Origin: Streptococcus catagoni
GTDB taxonomy: Bacteria; Bacillota; Bacilli; Lactobacillales; Streptococcaceae
DNA: 64,000 nucleotides
Reading direction: 5' to 3'
Assembly (NCBI RefSeq): GCF_011421425.1
Contig: NZ_WPCW01000002.1
Location: 186,001-250,000, forward strand
This document shows, piece after piece, positions 42,797 to 53,196 of the stretch. The number at the start of each line of letters is the position of its first letter. Positions within the stretch are counted from its first letter, which is position 1. The notes beneath the pieces are model-generated. The model searched no databases. It was not told the origin of the DNA and worked only from the letters and a program-made list of their open reading frames with translations. Made by a program: the position numbers and the translations under genes.

Positions 42797-42907
42797 TTAT
42801 TTTAGCTTAAAAATTCCACTACCTTTAAAGATTATTTATGCAAAAAAAGTCATATTAAAAGTGATTGGGATTATTGGTGAGACAAGCTAATTAACAAGGA
42901 GGAAACA

Positions 42908-44164
42908 ATGGAAAAAATAAGGAACTTGGTCACCTTTGTGACGTTTATTATATTATGGTTACTCATCGTATTATTAAATGTCTTTGTATTTGGAACAAAA
43001 GGTAGTTTAGCCGTGTACGGAATCATCTTGATAATTTATCTGTCAGTAAAAATGGGCCTATCTTTTTTTTATCGGCCTTATAAAGGTAAAGTAGGAAATT
43101 ATAAGGTGGCAGCAATTGTCCCATCTTATAATGAAGATGGTTATGGACTTTTAGATACATTAAAGAGTATTTTGGTTCAAACCTATCCTATTGACGAAAT
43201 TTTCATCATTGATGATGGTAGTGCTGACCAAACGGGTATAAAACTAATCGAAGATTATGTCAACGAGAATAAGCTTTCAGATAAGGTAATTGTTCACCGT
43301 CTGCCTGAAAACGTTGGTAAAAGACATGCTCAAGCATGGGCTTTTGAGCGCTCAGACGCTGACGTCTTTTTGACCGTGGATTCAGATACCTACATTTATC
43401 CTGATGCTCTAGAAGAGTTATTAAAAGCCTTTAATGATAAAAATGTCTATGCAGCAACAGGGCATTTAAATGCACGTAATCGTGAAATCAATCTTTTAAC
43501 ACGTTTAACAGACATCCGTTATGACAATGCATTTGGTGTTGAAAGAGCAGCTCAGTCCGTAACAGGGAATATCCTTGTGTGTTCAGGACCATTAAGTATC
43601 TATAGAAGAGAAGTTATCGTTCCAAATATTGAACGTTACACTTCACAAACATTCTTGGGAATTCCAGTAAGTATTGGTGATGACAGATGTCTAACCAACT
43701 ATGCAACTGACTTAGGTAGAACTGTTTATCAGTCAACTGCACGTTGTGATACAGATGTCCCAGATAAGTTTAAAGTTTACTTAAAACAACAAAATCGTTG
43801 GAATAAATCATTCTTTAGGGAATCTATTATCTCCTTTAAGAAGCTTATGACTACTCCAAGTGTAGCAATCTGGACAGTAACAGAAGTTGCTATGTTCTTC
43901 ATGTTAATTGGTTCAATTATTAGATTTGTTCTTGGTGAAGCTCAAGAATTTAATCTCTTAAAGGTTGCTGCTTTCTTAATTATTATCTTCCTTGTAGCGC
44001 TTTGCCGTAATGTGCACTACATGGTTAAGCATCCTTTAGCTTTCTTGTTGTCACCTTTTTATGGTGCCTTGCATCTTTTTGTGCTACAACCTTTGAAACT
44101 ATATTCACTCTTTACGATAAGAAATGCAGAATGGGGTACCCGTAAAAAAGAAACGCTCATCTAA
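42908..44164 (+). CDS. hasA: Hyaluronan synthase
   Basis: A 418-residue membrane-bound family 2 glycosyltransferase that joins UDP-glucuronate and UDP-GlcNAc and extrudes hyaluronan. Two N-terminal membrane segments (about 8-28, 33-52) precede the catalytic domain with Asp-Asp-Gly-Ser near 102-105, Asp-Ser-Asp at 158-160, Gly-Asp-Asp-Arg at 257-260 and Gln-Gln-Asn-Arg-Trp at 294-298; further membrane segments follow from about 318. Length and residues fit class I streptococcal HasA. hasB follows 25 bases on; no hasC is in the operon, as known for S. uberis. Confidence 0.96.
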   Translation: MEKIRNLVTFVTFIILWLLIVLLNVFVFGTKGSLAVYGIILIIYLSVKMGLSFFYRPYKGKVGNYKVAAIVPSYNEDGYGLLDTLKSILVQTYPIDEIFIIDDGSADQTGIKLIEDYVNENKLSDKVIVHRLPENVGKRHAQAWAFERSDADVFLTVDSDTYIYPDALEELLKAFNDKNVYAATGHLNARNREINLLTRLTDIRYDNAFGVERAAQSVTGNILVCSGPLSIYRREVIVPNIERYTSQTFLGIPVSIGDDRCLTNYATDLGRTVYQSTARCDTDVPDKFKVYLKQQNRWNKSFFRESIISFKKLMTTPSVAIWTVTEVAMFFMLIGSIIRFVLGEAQEFNLLKVAAFLIIIFLVALCRNVHYMVKHPLAFLLSPFYGALHLFVLQPLKLYSLFTIRNAEWGTRKKETLI

Positions 44165-44189
44165 TATATTCGAAGAAAGGATTGAAAAA

Positions 44190-45395
44190 TTGAAAATTTC
44201 TATTGCAGGTTCTGGTTATGTTGGTCTATCTCTTGGTGTTTTACTATCACAAAAACATCAGGTTACAGTCATTGATATTGTTGAGGAAAAAGTAAACCTC
44301 ATTAATAAAGGTCTCTCACCTATTCAAGATGATGATATTGAGTACTACTTAAAAACAGCTGATTTACAATTAAAGGCAACTTTAAATTCTAATAACGCTT
44401 ATAAAAACGCTGATATCATCGTAGTAGCAACACCTACAAACTATGATAGTGAGATTGACTTTTTCGATACAACTCATGTAGAAACAGTAGTTGAAAAAGC
44501 TCTTGCTCTTAATGATCGAGCTACTATTGTTATTAAATCAACGATTCCACTTGGATTTATCGCAAGGATTAGAAAGAAATACCAAACAGATCGTATTATC
44601 TTTAGTCCAGAATTTTTAAGAGAATCAAAAGCACTTCATGACAATCTATTTCCAAGTCGTATCATCGTTTCTCATGAAAAAGATGATTCTCCTAAAGTTA
44701 TCGAAGACGCTAAACGCTTTGCAGAGCTATTAAAAGAAGGATCTTTAAAGAAAGACGTTCCAGTCTTATTTATGGGTTCAAAAGAAGCTGAGGCTGTTAA
44801 ATTATTTGCTAATACTTATTTAGCTATGCGTGTGTCTTATTTCAATGAATTAGATACCTACGCAGAATTAGAAGGTCTCGATGCTCACAAAGTTATAGAA
44901 GGCGTTTGTCGTGATAGTAGAATAGGCGTTCATTACAACAATCCATCATTTGGTTATGGTGGTTACTGCCTACCAAAAGATACCAAGCAATTATTGGCAA
45001 ACTATAAGAACACACCTCAGTCTTTGATCACTGCTATTGTAGAATCTAATAGAATTCGAAAACAATATATTGCAGATCAGATTATCAAAGAATTGAAGAA
45101 ACAAGGTAAGCAATCCAAGAAATTGACAGTTGGTATTCACCGTCTTATTATGAAGAGCAATTCTGATAATTTCAGAGAAAGTGCTATCAAAGACGTTATC
45201 GACATCATAAGAAGTAAAAATATCACTGTTCTTCTTTACGAGCCAATGCTTAATGAAGAGGTTGATATGACAGTCGTTGAAGATTTGGAAGATTTCAAAA
45301 GAGAGTCAACCATTATCGTTTCAAACAGACATGATCAACAACTCGGTGATGTGCTTCATAAAGTCTACTCAAGAGATATTTTTGGTATAGACTAG
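44190..45395 (+). CDS. hasB: UDP-glucose 6-dehydrogenase
   Basis: The long frame overlaps hasA, but the TTG at 44190 with AAAGGA 8 bases upstream gives a 401-residue protein starting [12 protein letters not shown], the normal N-terminus. The Gly-X-Gly-X-X-Gly dinucleotide site is at 7-12 and the catalytic Cys lies in Gly-Gly-Tyr-Cys-Leu-Pro-Lys-Asp near 253-260. It oxidises UDP-glucose to UDP-glucuronate, the precursor used by HasA. Same operon as hasA. Confidence 0.95.
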   Translation: MKISIAGSGYVGLSLGVLLSQKHQVTVIDIVEEKVNLINKGLSPIQDDDIEYYLKTADLQLKATLNSNNAYKNADIIVVATPTNYDSEIDFFDTTHVETVVEKALALNDRATIVIKSTIPLGFIARIRKKYQTDRIIFSPEFLRESKALHDNLFPSRIIVSHEKDDSPKVIEDAKRFAELLKEGSLKKDVPVLFMGSKEAEAVKLFANTYLAMRVSYFNELDTYAELEGLDAHKVIEGVCRDSRIGVHYNNPSFGYGGYCLPKDTKQLLANYKNTPQSLITAIVESNRIRKQYIADQIIKELKKQGKQSKKLTVGIHRLIMKSNSDNFRESAIKDVIDIIRSKNITVLLYEPMLNEEVDMTVVEDLEDFKRESTIIVSNRHDQQLGDVLHKVYSRDIFGID

Positions 45396-45444
45396 GTTTA
45401 TCCTCAATTTTCATTTAATTATCCAACAACTTCTAAATAATAGT

Positions 45445-45470
45445 TAGGCCTGAAAGGGCCTATTTTTTGT
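45445..45470 (+). terminator. hasAB terminator
   Basis: TAGGCC/GGCCTA around TGAAAG, followed by TTTTTTG. Short but with a clear T-run, 50 bases after the hasB stop. Confidence 0.75.
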
Positions 45471-45697
45471 AGACTAAAAAGGACACCTAATAGTTTAGAT
45501 GTCCAGGAGATTTATGAAAAGGGAAAGCAAGGGATACCCTCACTCCCTAACGGTTTAAGAAACCGTTGTTTAGGATAATTCTATAGTAAAGGAAATAGCT
45601 TAAAGTTTTCTTAAGCTATCTTAAAAGTTTTCACCTTTAAAGATAGATCTCTTTTTATTGAAGAACTTAAAGGCTATTTTTATGATAGAATAAGTGT
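45471..45697. other. Intergenic stretch with two hairpins
   Basis: No gene. It holds GGACA/TGTCC around 45481-45504 and a perfect eight-pair AACGGTTT/AAACCGTT hairpin (45549-45567) with only A-A-G in the loop and no T-run. A TAGAAT near 45687 could be the -10 box of the following gene. The hairpins might be a small regulatory or processing element. Confidence 0.35.
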
Positions 45698-46225
45698 ATG
45701 ACAAAAAAAGAAATAAGACAAAGGGTTTTATTACAAATGAGATCCTTGGCTAAAGAAGATAAAGCTAAAAAAGATAAAGAATTGTTAGACCTTTTTTGCC
45801 GTTCAGAAAAATATCAAGAAGCTAAGACTATAGCGACCTACCTTCCAATGGCTCATGAGTATAAAAGTCATCTTATCATTAATCAGGCTATTAAGGATGG
45901 GAAAAAAGTTCTTGTTCCTAAAACCTATCCTAAAGGGCGTATGGTCTTTGTGGCTTATGATACCAAAGACTTAGAGAGAACAAACTACGGTCTACTAGAG
46001 CCAAAGAGTGAGTTGTCAGTGGCAAAAGAGGAAATCGATTTGATCCATGTTCCTGGCCTTGCCTTTAATCCAGATGGTTTTAGGATTGGCTACGGTGGCG
46101 GTTTTTATGATCGGTATTTGAGTGACTACAAAGGTCACACAGTGAGTACTATTTATAAATGTCAGGAGCAGAATTTTCAAGCTCAAGAGCATGATGTAGC
46201 TGTTAAGGAGGTTTTTTCTAGATGA
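45698..46225 (+). CDS. 5-formyltetrahydrofolate cyclo-ligase
   Basis: A 175-residue enzyme with Lys-Lys-Glu-Ile-Arg near the start (ATP site lysine), Pro-Met-Ala-His-Glu-Tyr near 49 and the strong signature Gly-Tyr-Gly-Gly-Gly-Phe-Tyr-Asp-Arg-Tyr-Leu near 134-144. It converts 5-formyltetrahydrofolate to 5,10-methenyltetrahydrofolate. It overlaps the rhomboid gene by four bases, a pairing found across streptococci. Confidence 0.93.
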   Translation: MTKKEIRQRVLLQMRSLAKEDKAKKDKELLDLFCRSEKYQEAKTIATYLPMAHEYKSHLIINQAIKDGKKVLVPKTYPKGRMVFVAYDTKDLERTNYGLLEPKSELSVAKEEIDLIHVPGLAFNPDGFRIGYGGGFYDRYLSDYKGHTVSTIYKCQEQNFQAQEHDVAVKEVFSR

Positions 46226-46893
46226 CCTATGATCTTAAAAAAAGTCCTCTGACCCTTTTCTTACTCCTCATAACCATCCTTGTTTTTTTGGCCATGCAAT
46301 TGATGTATGGCAGTTTAGCTACTAGTCCACAGGTCGTTTACCATTTTGGTGGTATGTATGGCTATATTGTCAAAGAATTTCCTGACCAGTTGTGGCGGCT
46401 GATCACTCCTATTTTTATTCATATCGGATGGAATCATTTCATTATTAACAGTTTGACCCTATTTTTTATTGGTCAGTTAGCAGAAAGGATTTGGGGTTCA
46501 AGGCAGTTTTTATTACTATATATCTTGTCAGGTATAATGGGTAATATCTTCACCTTGTTTTTAAGTCCAAATACTGTTAGTGCAGGGGCTTCAACTTCCC
46601 TGTTTGGGCTTTTTGCAGCTATAGTGATTTTAGGCTTAAGAAGTCATAACGCTTGTTTAAAAGATTTAGCTAAAAGCTATCAAAGTCTGATTATAATCAA
46701 TTTAATTTTAAATATTTTTATGCCAAATGTCAGTCTGGTTGGACATGTAGGTGGTGTTGTCGGGGGAGCATTGGCCAGTCTATTTCTTCCAACTAAAATA
46801 GCAGAAGAATCTCTGAATAAGAAAACCCAGATGGCTAGTCTACTTGTTTACTGTGCTATTATTGTTCTGAGTATTTTTCTAATTATAAAGTAA
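46222..46893 (+). CDS. Rhomboid-family intramembrane serine protease
   Basis: A 223-residue protein with about seven membrane segments. Asn-His-Phe-Ile-Ile-Asn lies near 71-76, the nucleophile in Gly-Ala-Ser-Thr-Ser-Leu-Phe-Gly (Ser124), and the partner His in Gly-His-Val-Gly-Gly (His175). The usual Gly after the serine is Thr here, which I believe is common in streptococcal rhomboids. It cuts membrane proteins; substrate unknown. Confidence 0.9.
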   Translation: MTYDLKKSPLTLFLLLITILVFLAMQLMYGSLATSPQVVYHFGGMYGYIVKEFPDQLWRLITPIFIHIGWNHFIINSLTLFFIGQLAERIWGSRQFLLLYILSGIMGNIFTLFLSPNTVSAGASTSLFGLFAAIVILGLRSHNACLKDLAKSYQSLIIINLILNIFMPNVSLVGHVGGVVGGALASLFLPTKIAEESLNKKTQMASLLVYCAIIVLSIFLIIK

Positions 46894-46920
46894 AAAGGTG
46901 CCACTTTTGGCACCTTTTTT
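46892..46920. terminator. Bidirectional terminator between rhomboid and galU
   Basis: AAAAAGGTGCCA and TGGCACCTTTTT form a near-perfect stem with A and T runs on both sides, serving both convergent operons. The galU stop codon lies in it. Confidence 0.88.
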
Positions 46921-47821
46921 ACTTGTTTTTCTTTTCTAATTCTTTTCCTAGTTTGATGATATAGTCTTTCAAATCATCTTTAACTTGTTCATGTTCTAAG
47001 GCATAGTCAATAGATGTTTTCATGAATCCGAACTTGTCACCAACATCATAGCGATCGCCTGTAAATTCACGAGCGAAAACACGCTGTGTCTTGTTTAGGG
47101 TGTCGATAGCATCTGTTAGTTGGATTTCGTTACCAGCTCCAGGAGCTTGTTTTTCTAAGATACCAAAGATTTCTGGTGTTAGTAAATAGCGTCCAATAAT
47201 AGCTAGATCGCTTGGAGCATCTTCTGGTTTTGGTTTTTCAACAAAGGTGTCTACACTGTATAAGCCTTTGACTGCCTTACCTTGAGGGGCAATAACACCG
47301 TAAGAAGAAACTTCTTCGTGAGGTACTTTCATAACAGCTATTGTGGATGCATGGGTTACCTTGTAATCATCCATAAGTTGTTTTGTTAATGGGACAGTTT
47401 TGTTGTTGTTGATATCCATCAAATCATCGCCGAGCATGACAATGAAGGGCTCATTTCCAACAAATGCTTTAGCTTGGAGAACAGCGTCTCCCAAGCCTCT
47501 TGGATGGCTTTGGCGGATAAAGTGAAGATTGATTGAAGTTGTTTCGTTGACTAACTTCAATAATTCGGTTTTGCCCTTGGCATTTAAGTTGTATTCTAAT
47601 TCAAAGTTAGAGTCGAAGTGGTCTTCTATTGAACGTTTTGATTTTCCTGTGACAACTAAAATTTCTTCTATTCCTGATTTTAAAGCTTCTTCAACAATAA
47701 ACTGGATAGTTGGCTTATCTACAATAGGTAGCATTTCTTTAGCCAGGGCTTTAGTTGCTGGTAAAAAACGAGTTCCAAGACCAGCAGCAGGAATAATTGC
47801 TTTTCTTACTCTTTTTGACAT
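46919..47821 (-). CDS. galU: UTP-glucose-1-phosphate uridylyltransferase (HasC homologue)
   Basis: A 300-residue nucleotidyltransferase with [11 protein letters not shown] near 11-21, Gly-Asp-Asp near 133, Val-Glu-Lys-Pro near 194-197. It makes UDP-glucose from glucose-1-phosphate and UTP, the substrate of HasB. It is the second gene of a minus-strand unit after gpsA, a pairing conserved in streptococci, and is close to hasAB but not in their operon. It would serve as the hasC of this strain. Confidence 0.95.
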   Translation of the reverse strand: MSKRVRKAIIPAAGLGTRFLPATKALAKEMLPIVDKPTIQFIVEEALKSGIEEILVVTGKSKRSIEDHFDSNFELEYNLNAKGKTELLKLVNETTSINLHFIRQSHPRGLGDAVLQAKAFVGNEPFIVMLGDDLMDINNNKTVPLTKQLMDDYKVTHASTIAVMKVPHEEVSSYGVIAPQGKAVKGLYSVDTFVEKPKPEDAPSDLAIIGRYLLTPEIFGILEKQAPGAGNEIQLTDAIDTLNKTQRVFAREFTGDRYDVGDKFGFMKTSIDYALEHEQVKDDLKDYIIKLGKELEKKNK

Positions 47822-47851
47822 TAATAGCTCCTTATTTGTTAAGAATTTTTA

Positions 47852-48868
47852 TTAAGACCATTCATTTTCAGAGCGGAATTCATTTGACATCATGTCTAAG
47901 ATGCTTTCTTTGACGCCGGTACCTTCATATATGGATTTATAAATAGCACTGGTGATTGGCATGTAAACACCAAGTTCTTGAGCAATTTCATAGGCGACCT
48001 TGGTTGTGGAAATGCCTTCGATAACCATACCCATGTTGCGCTCAATGTCTTCTAACTTTTCACCACGGCCAAGGGCATCCCCAGCACGCCAATTGCGTGA
48101 ATGGATAGATGTTCCAGTGACGATCAAATCTCCAACACCTGACAAACCGCTATAAGTTAAAGGATCTGCACCAAGCTTAACCCCTAGTCTGGTAATTTCA
48201 GCCAGGCCGCGGGTGATAACAGCAGCCTTTGCATTGTCACCATATCCAAGACCATGCAAGGCTCCAGCACCTACGGCAATAATGTTTTTAAGGGCACCAG
48301 CAGTTTCCACGCCAATAACATCGCTATTAGTATAGAGGCGGAAGTAGTGATTGCTAAAGAGTGCTTGGACATATTTTGCCGCTTCTAGATCCTCAGATGC
48401 CGCAGTGATTAAGGTAATATCGCGGACAATTGTTTCTTCAGCGTGGCTTGGTCCTGAAACGACTACCAGGTCACTGCGGAATTCTTTTGGAACTTCTTCA
48501 GAAATAACCGTAGATAGACGCTCATGGCTTCCTGGCTCTAATCCTTTTGAGGCATGCATCATAACAACCTTGTGATCTAGTATTTGAGCCACTTGTTTAG
48601 CAACAATTCTTGTGGCCTTGGTTGGAACGACAAAAAGCACCGCATCAACATCATCCAAGGCTACCTTTAAGTCTGTTGTTGCCTTAATTTTTTCATCAAT
48701 GACAATGTCTTTAAAGTAGCGCGTGTTGGTGTGTTTGGTATTAATTTCTTCAATTTGATCTTCTAGGTTTCCCCATAGGCGAACCTCATGCCCGTTATCG
48801 TTTAAAACTTGAGCCAGAGCTGTTCCCCAAGAACCCGGGCCTAGAATGGCAACTTTCTCTTTTGTCAT
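47852..48868 (-). CDS. gpsA: NAD(P)-dependent glycerol-3-phosphate dehydrogenase
   Basis: A 338-residue enzyme starting with Gly-Pro-Gly-Ser-Trp-Gly-Thr-Ala-Leu near 10-18 (dinucleotide site), Lys-Gly-Leu-Glu near 110, Lys-Asn in Ala-Leu-Lys-Asn-Ile near 193 and Arg-Asn-Trp-Arg-Ala-Gly near 254. It reduces dihydroxyacetone phosphate to glycerol-3-phosphate for phospholipid synthesis. galU lies 30 bases downstream in the same operon. Confidence 0.95.
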   Translation of the reverse strand: MTKEKVAILGPGSWGTALAQVLNDNGHEVRLWGNLEDQIEEINTKHTNTRYFKDIVIDEKIKATTDLKVALDDVDAVLFVVPTKATRIVAKQVAQILDHKVVMMHASKGLEPGSHERLSTVISEEVPKEFRSDLVVVSGPSHAEETIVRDITLITAASEDLEAAKYVQALFSNHYFRLYTNSDVIGVETAGALKNIIAVGAGALHGLGYGDNAKAAVITRGLAEITRLGVKLGADPLTYSGLSGVGDLIVTGTSIHSRNWRAGDALGRGEKLEDIERNMGMVIEGISTTKVAYEIAQELGVYMPITSAIYKSIYEGTGVKESILDMMSNEFRSENEWS

Positions 48869-49008
48869 TTCTTTTCTCCTTTTATAGAGTAGTCATCCTA
48901 TTATATCACAAGAAGCAAGCTAACTCTATTAGAAAAGGATTACATTGCCTAAAGGACAATGGGTCAAAATAATTGACAAAATTTATTTTTTGAATTGAGA
49001 CTTTATGT

Positions 49009-49054
49009 TTGACAATAGTTACCAAGAGAACTAAAATAGTCATTATGAGAACTA
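49009..49054 (+). promoter_or_regulatory. MarR-ABC operon promoter with two operator-like repeats
   Basis: TTGACA (49009-49014), 17-base spacer, TAAAAT (49032-49037). Two 18-base near-repeats, TAGTT-N8-AACTA (49016-49033) and TAGTC-N8-AACTA (49037-49054), start 21 bases apart, two helical turns. The first lies in the spacer, the second runs from the -10 box to the ribosome site. This fits autorepression by the MarR protein encoded next. Confidence 0.7.
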
Positions 49055-49066
49055 AGGAGGAAATAG

Positions 49067-49516
49067 ATGACACGAGTTATTAGGGATCTTAGAGAGTTAG
49101 CCCATCAAGTTGAACAAATTTGTGAAGAAAAGGCAAAAAAATATGATATTGATCACTTGGCAGGGCCTCAGGGCTGTGTTCTCATATTCCTTGAAAAAAA
49201 CAAAGACAAAGAAATTTTTGTAAAAGATATTGAAAAACACCTGCAAATCTCAAAATCAGTAGCCAGTAATTTGGTTAAGCGGATGGAAAAAAATACCTTT
49301 ATCGAAGTTGTCCCTTCAAAGGTTGATAAACGTTATAAGCAAGTCATCTTAACCAATGAGGGTCAGTCAAAAATCCCCTTGTTACAAGAATGTCGAAGGG
49401 GAATTGAGAAGCATTTCTTAAAGAATATCAGTGAAGAAGAGTTTCAAACGGTTCGAAAAGTGATCCAACAATTGAAAGAAAACATGAAAGAATATAGAGG
49501 AGAGAGAGATGCTTAA
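49067..49516 (+). CDS. MarR-family transcriptional regulator
   Basis: A 149-residue winged-helix regulator with Leu-Gln-Ile-Ser-Lys-Ser-Val-Ala-Ser-Asn-Leu-Val-Lys-Arg-Met near 64-78 as recognition helix and the wing Val-Asp-Lys-Arg-Tyr-Lys-Gln-Val near 92. It overlaps the first ABC gene by eight bases and shares its promoter, so it very likely controls this exporter and itself. Confidence 0.9.
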   Translation: MTRVIRDLRELAHQVEQICEEKAKKYDIDHLAGPQGCVLIFLEKNKDKEIFVKDIEKHLQISKSVASNLVKRMEKNTFIEVVPSKVDKRYKQVILTNEGQSKIPLLQECRRGIEKHFLKNISEEEFQTVRKVIQQLKENMKEYRGERDA

Positions 49517-51218
49517 AAAAGCAATCCTACGATATAAGTGGTATGCATTGGGTTCCATGCTACTGATCATGCTTGTTGTGGCCAGTAGTCTTTTGCAGCC
49601 TCATTATCTACAAGATGTCTTAAAGGCCGTTCTTACAAACGACCAGAGTAAAATTTCAGAAGTGGGTGTTTTACTGCTGATTATAGCTGCTGTCGGCTTA
49701 TTAGCAGGGGCTCTTAACACAGTACTTTCTGCTAAGATCGCCCAAGGGGTTTCTGCGGATATCAGAGAAGAGACCTTTCGGAAGATTCAAAGTTTTTCTT
49801 ATGCAAACGTTGAAGCTTTCAATGCAGGAAATCTAGTTGTTCGGATGACCAACGACGTCAATCAGATTCAAAACCTGGTCATGATGCTTTTCCAAGTCTT
49901 GTTGAGATTACCTATTTTATTTATTGGTTCTTTTGCAATGGCTGTCCATACCCTGCCAAAATTATGGTGGGTCTTAGTTTTAATGGTTCTTTTAATCATG
50001 CTTATTATGGCCTTGGTTATGGGACAAATGGGTCCTCGCTTTGGGAAATTTCAAGCTTTGATGGATACCATCAATAGAATTGCCAAGGAGAACTTGCGTG
50101 GTGTGCGTGTGGTCAAATCCTTTGTGCAAGAAAGAGAACAATATGCCAAGTTTAAAGAGACTTCAAATGAACTCCTAGGCTTAAATTTATTTATTGGTTA
50201 CGGCTTTTCAATGATGCAGCCAGCTTTGATGCTTGTATCTTACTTGGCAATCTATCTTTCTATATGGATTGTTTCTGGAATGGTTAAAACAGAGCCGACT
50301 GTTATTGGTAGTATTGCTTCATTTATGACTTATATGATGCAAATTATGTTTTCTATCATTATGGTTGGATTTATGGGCATGCAAGCTAGTCGTGCCTTCA
50401 TTTCTATTGGCCGGATTAAAGAAGTTTTAGACACAGAACCAGCCATGAGCTTTGAAACGAAAGAAGATGAAGCTATTGCAGGTGGCATTGTTTTTGAGCA
50501 CGTGTCCTTTACTTATCCTAATGATACAGAACCTACCCTCAAGGATATTTCCTTTAGCATTTCTTCTGGGCAAATGGTCGGAGTAGTTGGTGCAACTGGT
50601 GCTGGTAAATCAACCTTAGCCCAGTTAATTCCACGTTTATTTGACCCTCAAGAAGGTAGGGTTATGATTGGTGGGAAAGACCTAAGGTCACTTAGTAAAA
50701 ATACCCTAAAGGCTAATATTTCTATTGTGCTGCAAAAAGCGATTCTCTTTTCAGGGACCATAGCCGATAATTTACGACAAGGGGATGTTAAAGCTGACTT
50801 TGATGCTATGGAAAAGGCAGCAAGTATTGCACAAGCAAGAGAATTTATTGATCGTATGGATCAGGGCTATGAGAGTCAAGTAGAAGAAAGAGGAAACAAC
50901 TTCTCTGGTGGACAAAAACAAAGGATGTCTATTGCTAGGGGTGTTATCTCTAATCCTAAGATACTTGTTCTTGATGACTCAACCTCTGCTTTAGATGCTA
51001 AATCTGAAAAATTGGTTCAAGAAGCGCTCAATAAAGAACTGAAAAACACGACAACCATTATTATTGCACAGAAAATTTCATCGGTGGTCAAGGCTGACAC
51101 GATTTTAGTTTTAGATAATGGTCATTTAATTGGGCAAGGAAGCCACGCTGAACTCGTTCAAAGTAATGAGGTCTACCGTGAAATATATGAAACACAAAAA
51201 GGGAAGGAGGAAGAATAA
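49509..51218 (+). CDS. ABC exporter half-transporter with degenerate ATP site
   Basis: A 569-residue half exporter: six membrane segments (about 1-300) and an ATPase domain with Walker A Gly-Ala-Thr-Gly-Ala-Gly-Lys-Ser-Thr (near 364) and signature Phe-Ser-Gly-Gly-Gln. The Walker B end reads Leu-Asp-Asp (catalytic Glu replaced by Asp) and the H-loop reads Ala-Gln-Lys instead of Ala-His-Arg. Those changes mark the degenerate site of heterodimeric exporters such as LmrCD or PatAB. Partner is the next gene. Substrates are probably drugs or other amphipathic compounds. Confidence 0.92.
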   Translation: MLKKAILRYKWYALGSMLLIMLVVASSLLQPHYLQDVLKAVLTNDQSKISEVGVLLLIIAAVGLLAGALNTVLSAKIAQGVSADIREETFRKIQSFSYANVEAFNAGNLVVRMTNDVNQIQNLVMMLFQVLLRLPILFIGSFAMAVHTLPKLWWVLVLMVLLIMLIMALVMGQMGPRFGKFQALMDTINRIAKENLRGVRVVKSFVQEREQYAKFKETSNELLGLNLFIGYGFSMMQPALMLVSYLAIYLSIWIVSGMVKTEPTVIGSIASFMTYMMQIMFSIIMVGFMGMQASRAFISIGRIKEVLDTEPAMSFETKEDEAIAGGIVFEHVSFTYPNDTEPTLKDISFSISSGQMVGVVGATGAGKSTLAQLIPRLFDPQEGRVMIGGKDLRSLSKNTLKANISIVLQKAILFSGTIADNLRQGDVKADFDAMEKAASIAQAREFIDRMDQGYESQVEERGNNFSGGQKQRMSIARGVISNPKILVLDDSTSALDAKSEKLVQEALNKELKNTTTIIIAQKISSVVKADTILVLDNGHLIGQGSHAELVQSNEVYREIYETQKGKEEE

Positions 51219-53002
51219 TGAAAACAGCTCGTTTTTTCTGGTTTTATTTTAAACGGTACAAATTATCCTTTGTATTTATTGTTATTGCCATTGTTCTAGC
51301 CACCTACCTTCAAGTTAAAGCTCCGGTTTATTTGGGTCAATCTCTAACGGAACTAGGTAAGATAGGACAGACTTATTATAAAGCCAAACTTATGGGACAG
51401 ACAGGATTTACTCCAGATAAGTCCGCTTTTATGGCAGTCATGGGCAAATTACTCGTGGCTTATCTCTTTACTGCTATGGCTAGTCTTATTTATAGTCTCT
51501 TATTCACAAGAATCGTTGCCTATTCCACTAACCGTATGAGAAAGGGTCTCTTTGGAAAATTAGAGCGTTTAACTGTTTCTTTCTTTGATCGTCACAAGGA
51601 TGGTGCCATTTTATCTCGTTTCACCAGTGACTTGGATAATATTCAAAATTCTCTCAACCAATCCTTGGTGCAGGTGGTTACCAATATTGCCCTCTACATT
51701 GGCTTGGTTGGGATGATGCTTAAAGAAGATCTGCGTTTAGCCCTATTGACCATGGCTACCACTCCAATTGCTATCATTTTTCTAGTTATCATCATTCGTT
51801 TGTCACGCAAATACACTGATATTCAACAAAAAGAAGTCTCTGCCTTAAATGCCTATATGGATGAAAAGATTTCTGGACAAAAGGCTATCATTGTTCAGGG
51901 GGTACAAGAAGAGACTATCGATGGCTTTTTAGAACATAATGAAAAGGTTAGAAAGGCAACCTTTAAAGGGCGTCTCTTTGCAGGACTTTTACTGCCTGTA
52001 ATGAATGGGATGAGCCTCTTAAATACGGCCATTGTCATCTTTGTCGGTTCTAACATTGTCTTAAATGATAAATCAATCTCAATGGCTGCTGGATTAGGGC
52101 TTGTGGTGACTTTCGTTCAGTTTTCACAGCAGTATTATCAGCCTATTATGCAAGTGTCCGCCTCTTGGGGTGAATTACAGTTGGCCTTTACAGGCGCTGG
52201 ACGTATTCAGGAAATGTTCGATGAGAAAGAAGAGGTTCGCCCAGTAGATGCTCCCTTATTCACTGAGCTTAAAGAGGGTGTCTTAATTGATCACGTGGAT
52301 TTTGGTTACTTACCAGGACAAAAGGTCTTATCTGATGTTAGTATTTCAGCACCTAAGGGGAAAATGGTGGCTGTTGTTGGCCCGACAGGTTCAGGTAAAA
52401 CAACTATTATGAATTTGATAAACCGTTTTTACGATGTGGATAGTGGTTCCATTAGCTTTGATGGAAGAGATATCAGAGACTATGATTTAGATAGTCTGCG
52501 TAAGAATGTTGGCATTGTCCTACAGGAATCTGTCCTTTTCTCTGGAACAATTAGGGATAATATCCGCTTTGGCGATGATAGTATCAGTCAGGAAATGGTT
52601 GAGATTGCAGCTCGTGCAACGCATATCCATGACTTTATCATGTCCCTACCTGAAGCTTATGATACAAAAGTTTCTGATGATGAAAATATTTTCTCTACAG
52701 GACAAAAACAGTTAATATCTATTGCAAGAACCTTATTAACTGATCCTCAAGTCTTGATTCTTGATGAAGCAACCTCAAATGTGGATACCGTTACAGAAAG
52801 TAAGATACAAAAGGCCATGGAAGCCATTGTTGCTGGACGGACAAGCTTTGTTATTGCCCATCGCTTGAAAACCATCCTAAATGCGGATAACATTATTGTT
52901 CTAAAAGATGGAAAAGTCATTGAACAAGGAAACCATCATGAACTCCTAAAACAAAAAGGTTTCTATTCAGAACTTTATCATAATCAGTTCGTATTTGAAT
53001 AA
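51218..53002 (+). CDS. ABC exporter half-transporter, catalytic partner
   Basis: A 594-residue half exporter with six membrane segments and an ATPase domain with Walker A Gly-Pro-Thr-Gly-Ser-Gly-Lys-Thr-Thr (near 391), a full Walker B Leu-Asp-Glu-Ala-Thr-Ser and H-loop Ile-Ala-His-Arg. Its signature is Phe-Ser-Thr-Gly-Gln, weaker than consensus. Combined with its partner this makes one consensus site and one degenerate site, as in heterodimeric multidrug exporters. The ATG overlaps the partner's stop. Confidence 0.93.
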   Translation: MKTARFFWFYFKRYKLSFVFIVIAIVLATYLQVKAPVYLGQSLTELGKIGQTYYKAKLMGQTGFTPDKSAFMAVMGKLLVAYLFTAMASLIYSLLFTRIVAYSTNRMRKGLFGKLERLTVSFFDRHKDGAILSRFTSDLDNIQNSLNQSLVQVVTNIALYIGLVGMMLKEDLRLALLTMATTPIAIIFLVIIIRLSRKYTDIQQKEVSALNAYMDEKISGQKAIIVQGVQEETIDGFLEHNEKVRKATFKGRLFAGLLLPVMNGMSLLNTAIVIFVGSNIVLNDKSISMAAGLGLVVTFVQFSQQYYQPIMQVSASWGELQLAFTGAGRIQEMFDEKEEVRPVDAPLFTELKEGVLIDHVDFGYLPGQKVLSDVSISAPKGKMVAVVGPTGSGKTTIMNLINRFYDVDSGSISFDGRDIRDYDLDSLRKNVGIVLQESVLFSGTIRDNIRFGDDSISQEMVEIAARATHIHDFIMSLPEAYDTKVSDDENIFSTGQKQLISIARTLLTDPQVLILDEATSNVDTVTESKIQKAMEAIVAGRTSFVIAHRLKTILNADNIIVLKDGKVIEQGNHHELLKQKGFYSELYHNQFVFE

Positions 53003-53005
53003 GAC

Positions 53006-53027
53006 AAAAGCCCGAAGGGGCTTTTTC
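53006..53027 (+). terminator. Terminator after the ABC exporter
   Basis: AAGCCC-GAAG-GGGCTT with TTTC after it, directly behind the stop codon. Confidence 0.75.
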
Positions 53028-53196
53028 AGTGTCTTTACCGACCATAGGATTTCTTAGAAGCCCCTTTTCTTCAATTCCAAAAATAAAGATAGCAAGGTCT
53101 GCTTAACAAGGGAATGCTGGTCAAGAAGCTTCTTTCAGATAAGTCTTTCAGTCTGTTTGTCTTATGTTATAATATGAAGAAAAAAGGATACCACTC

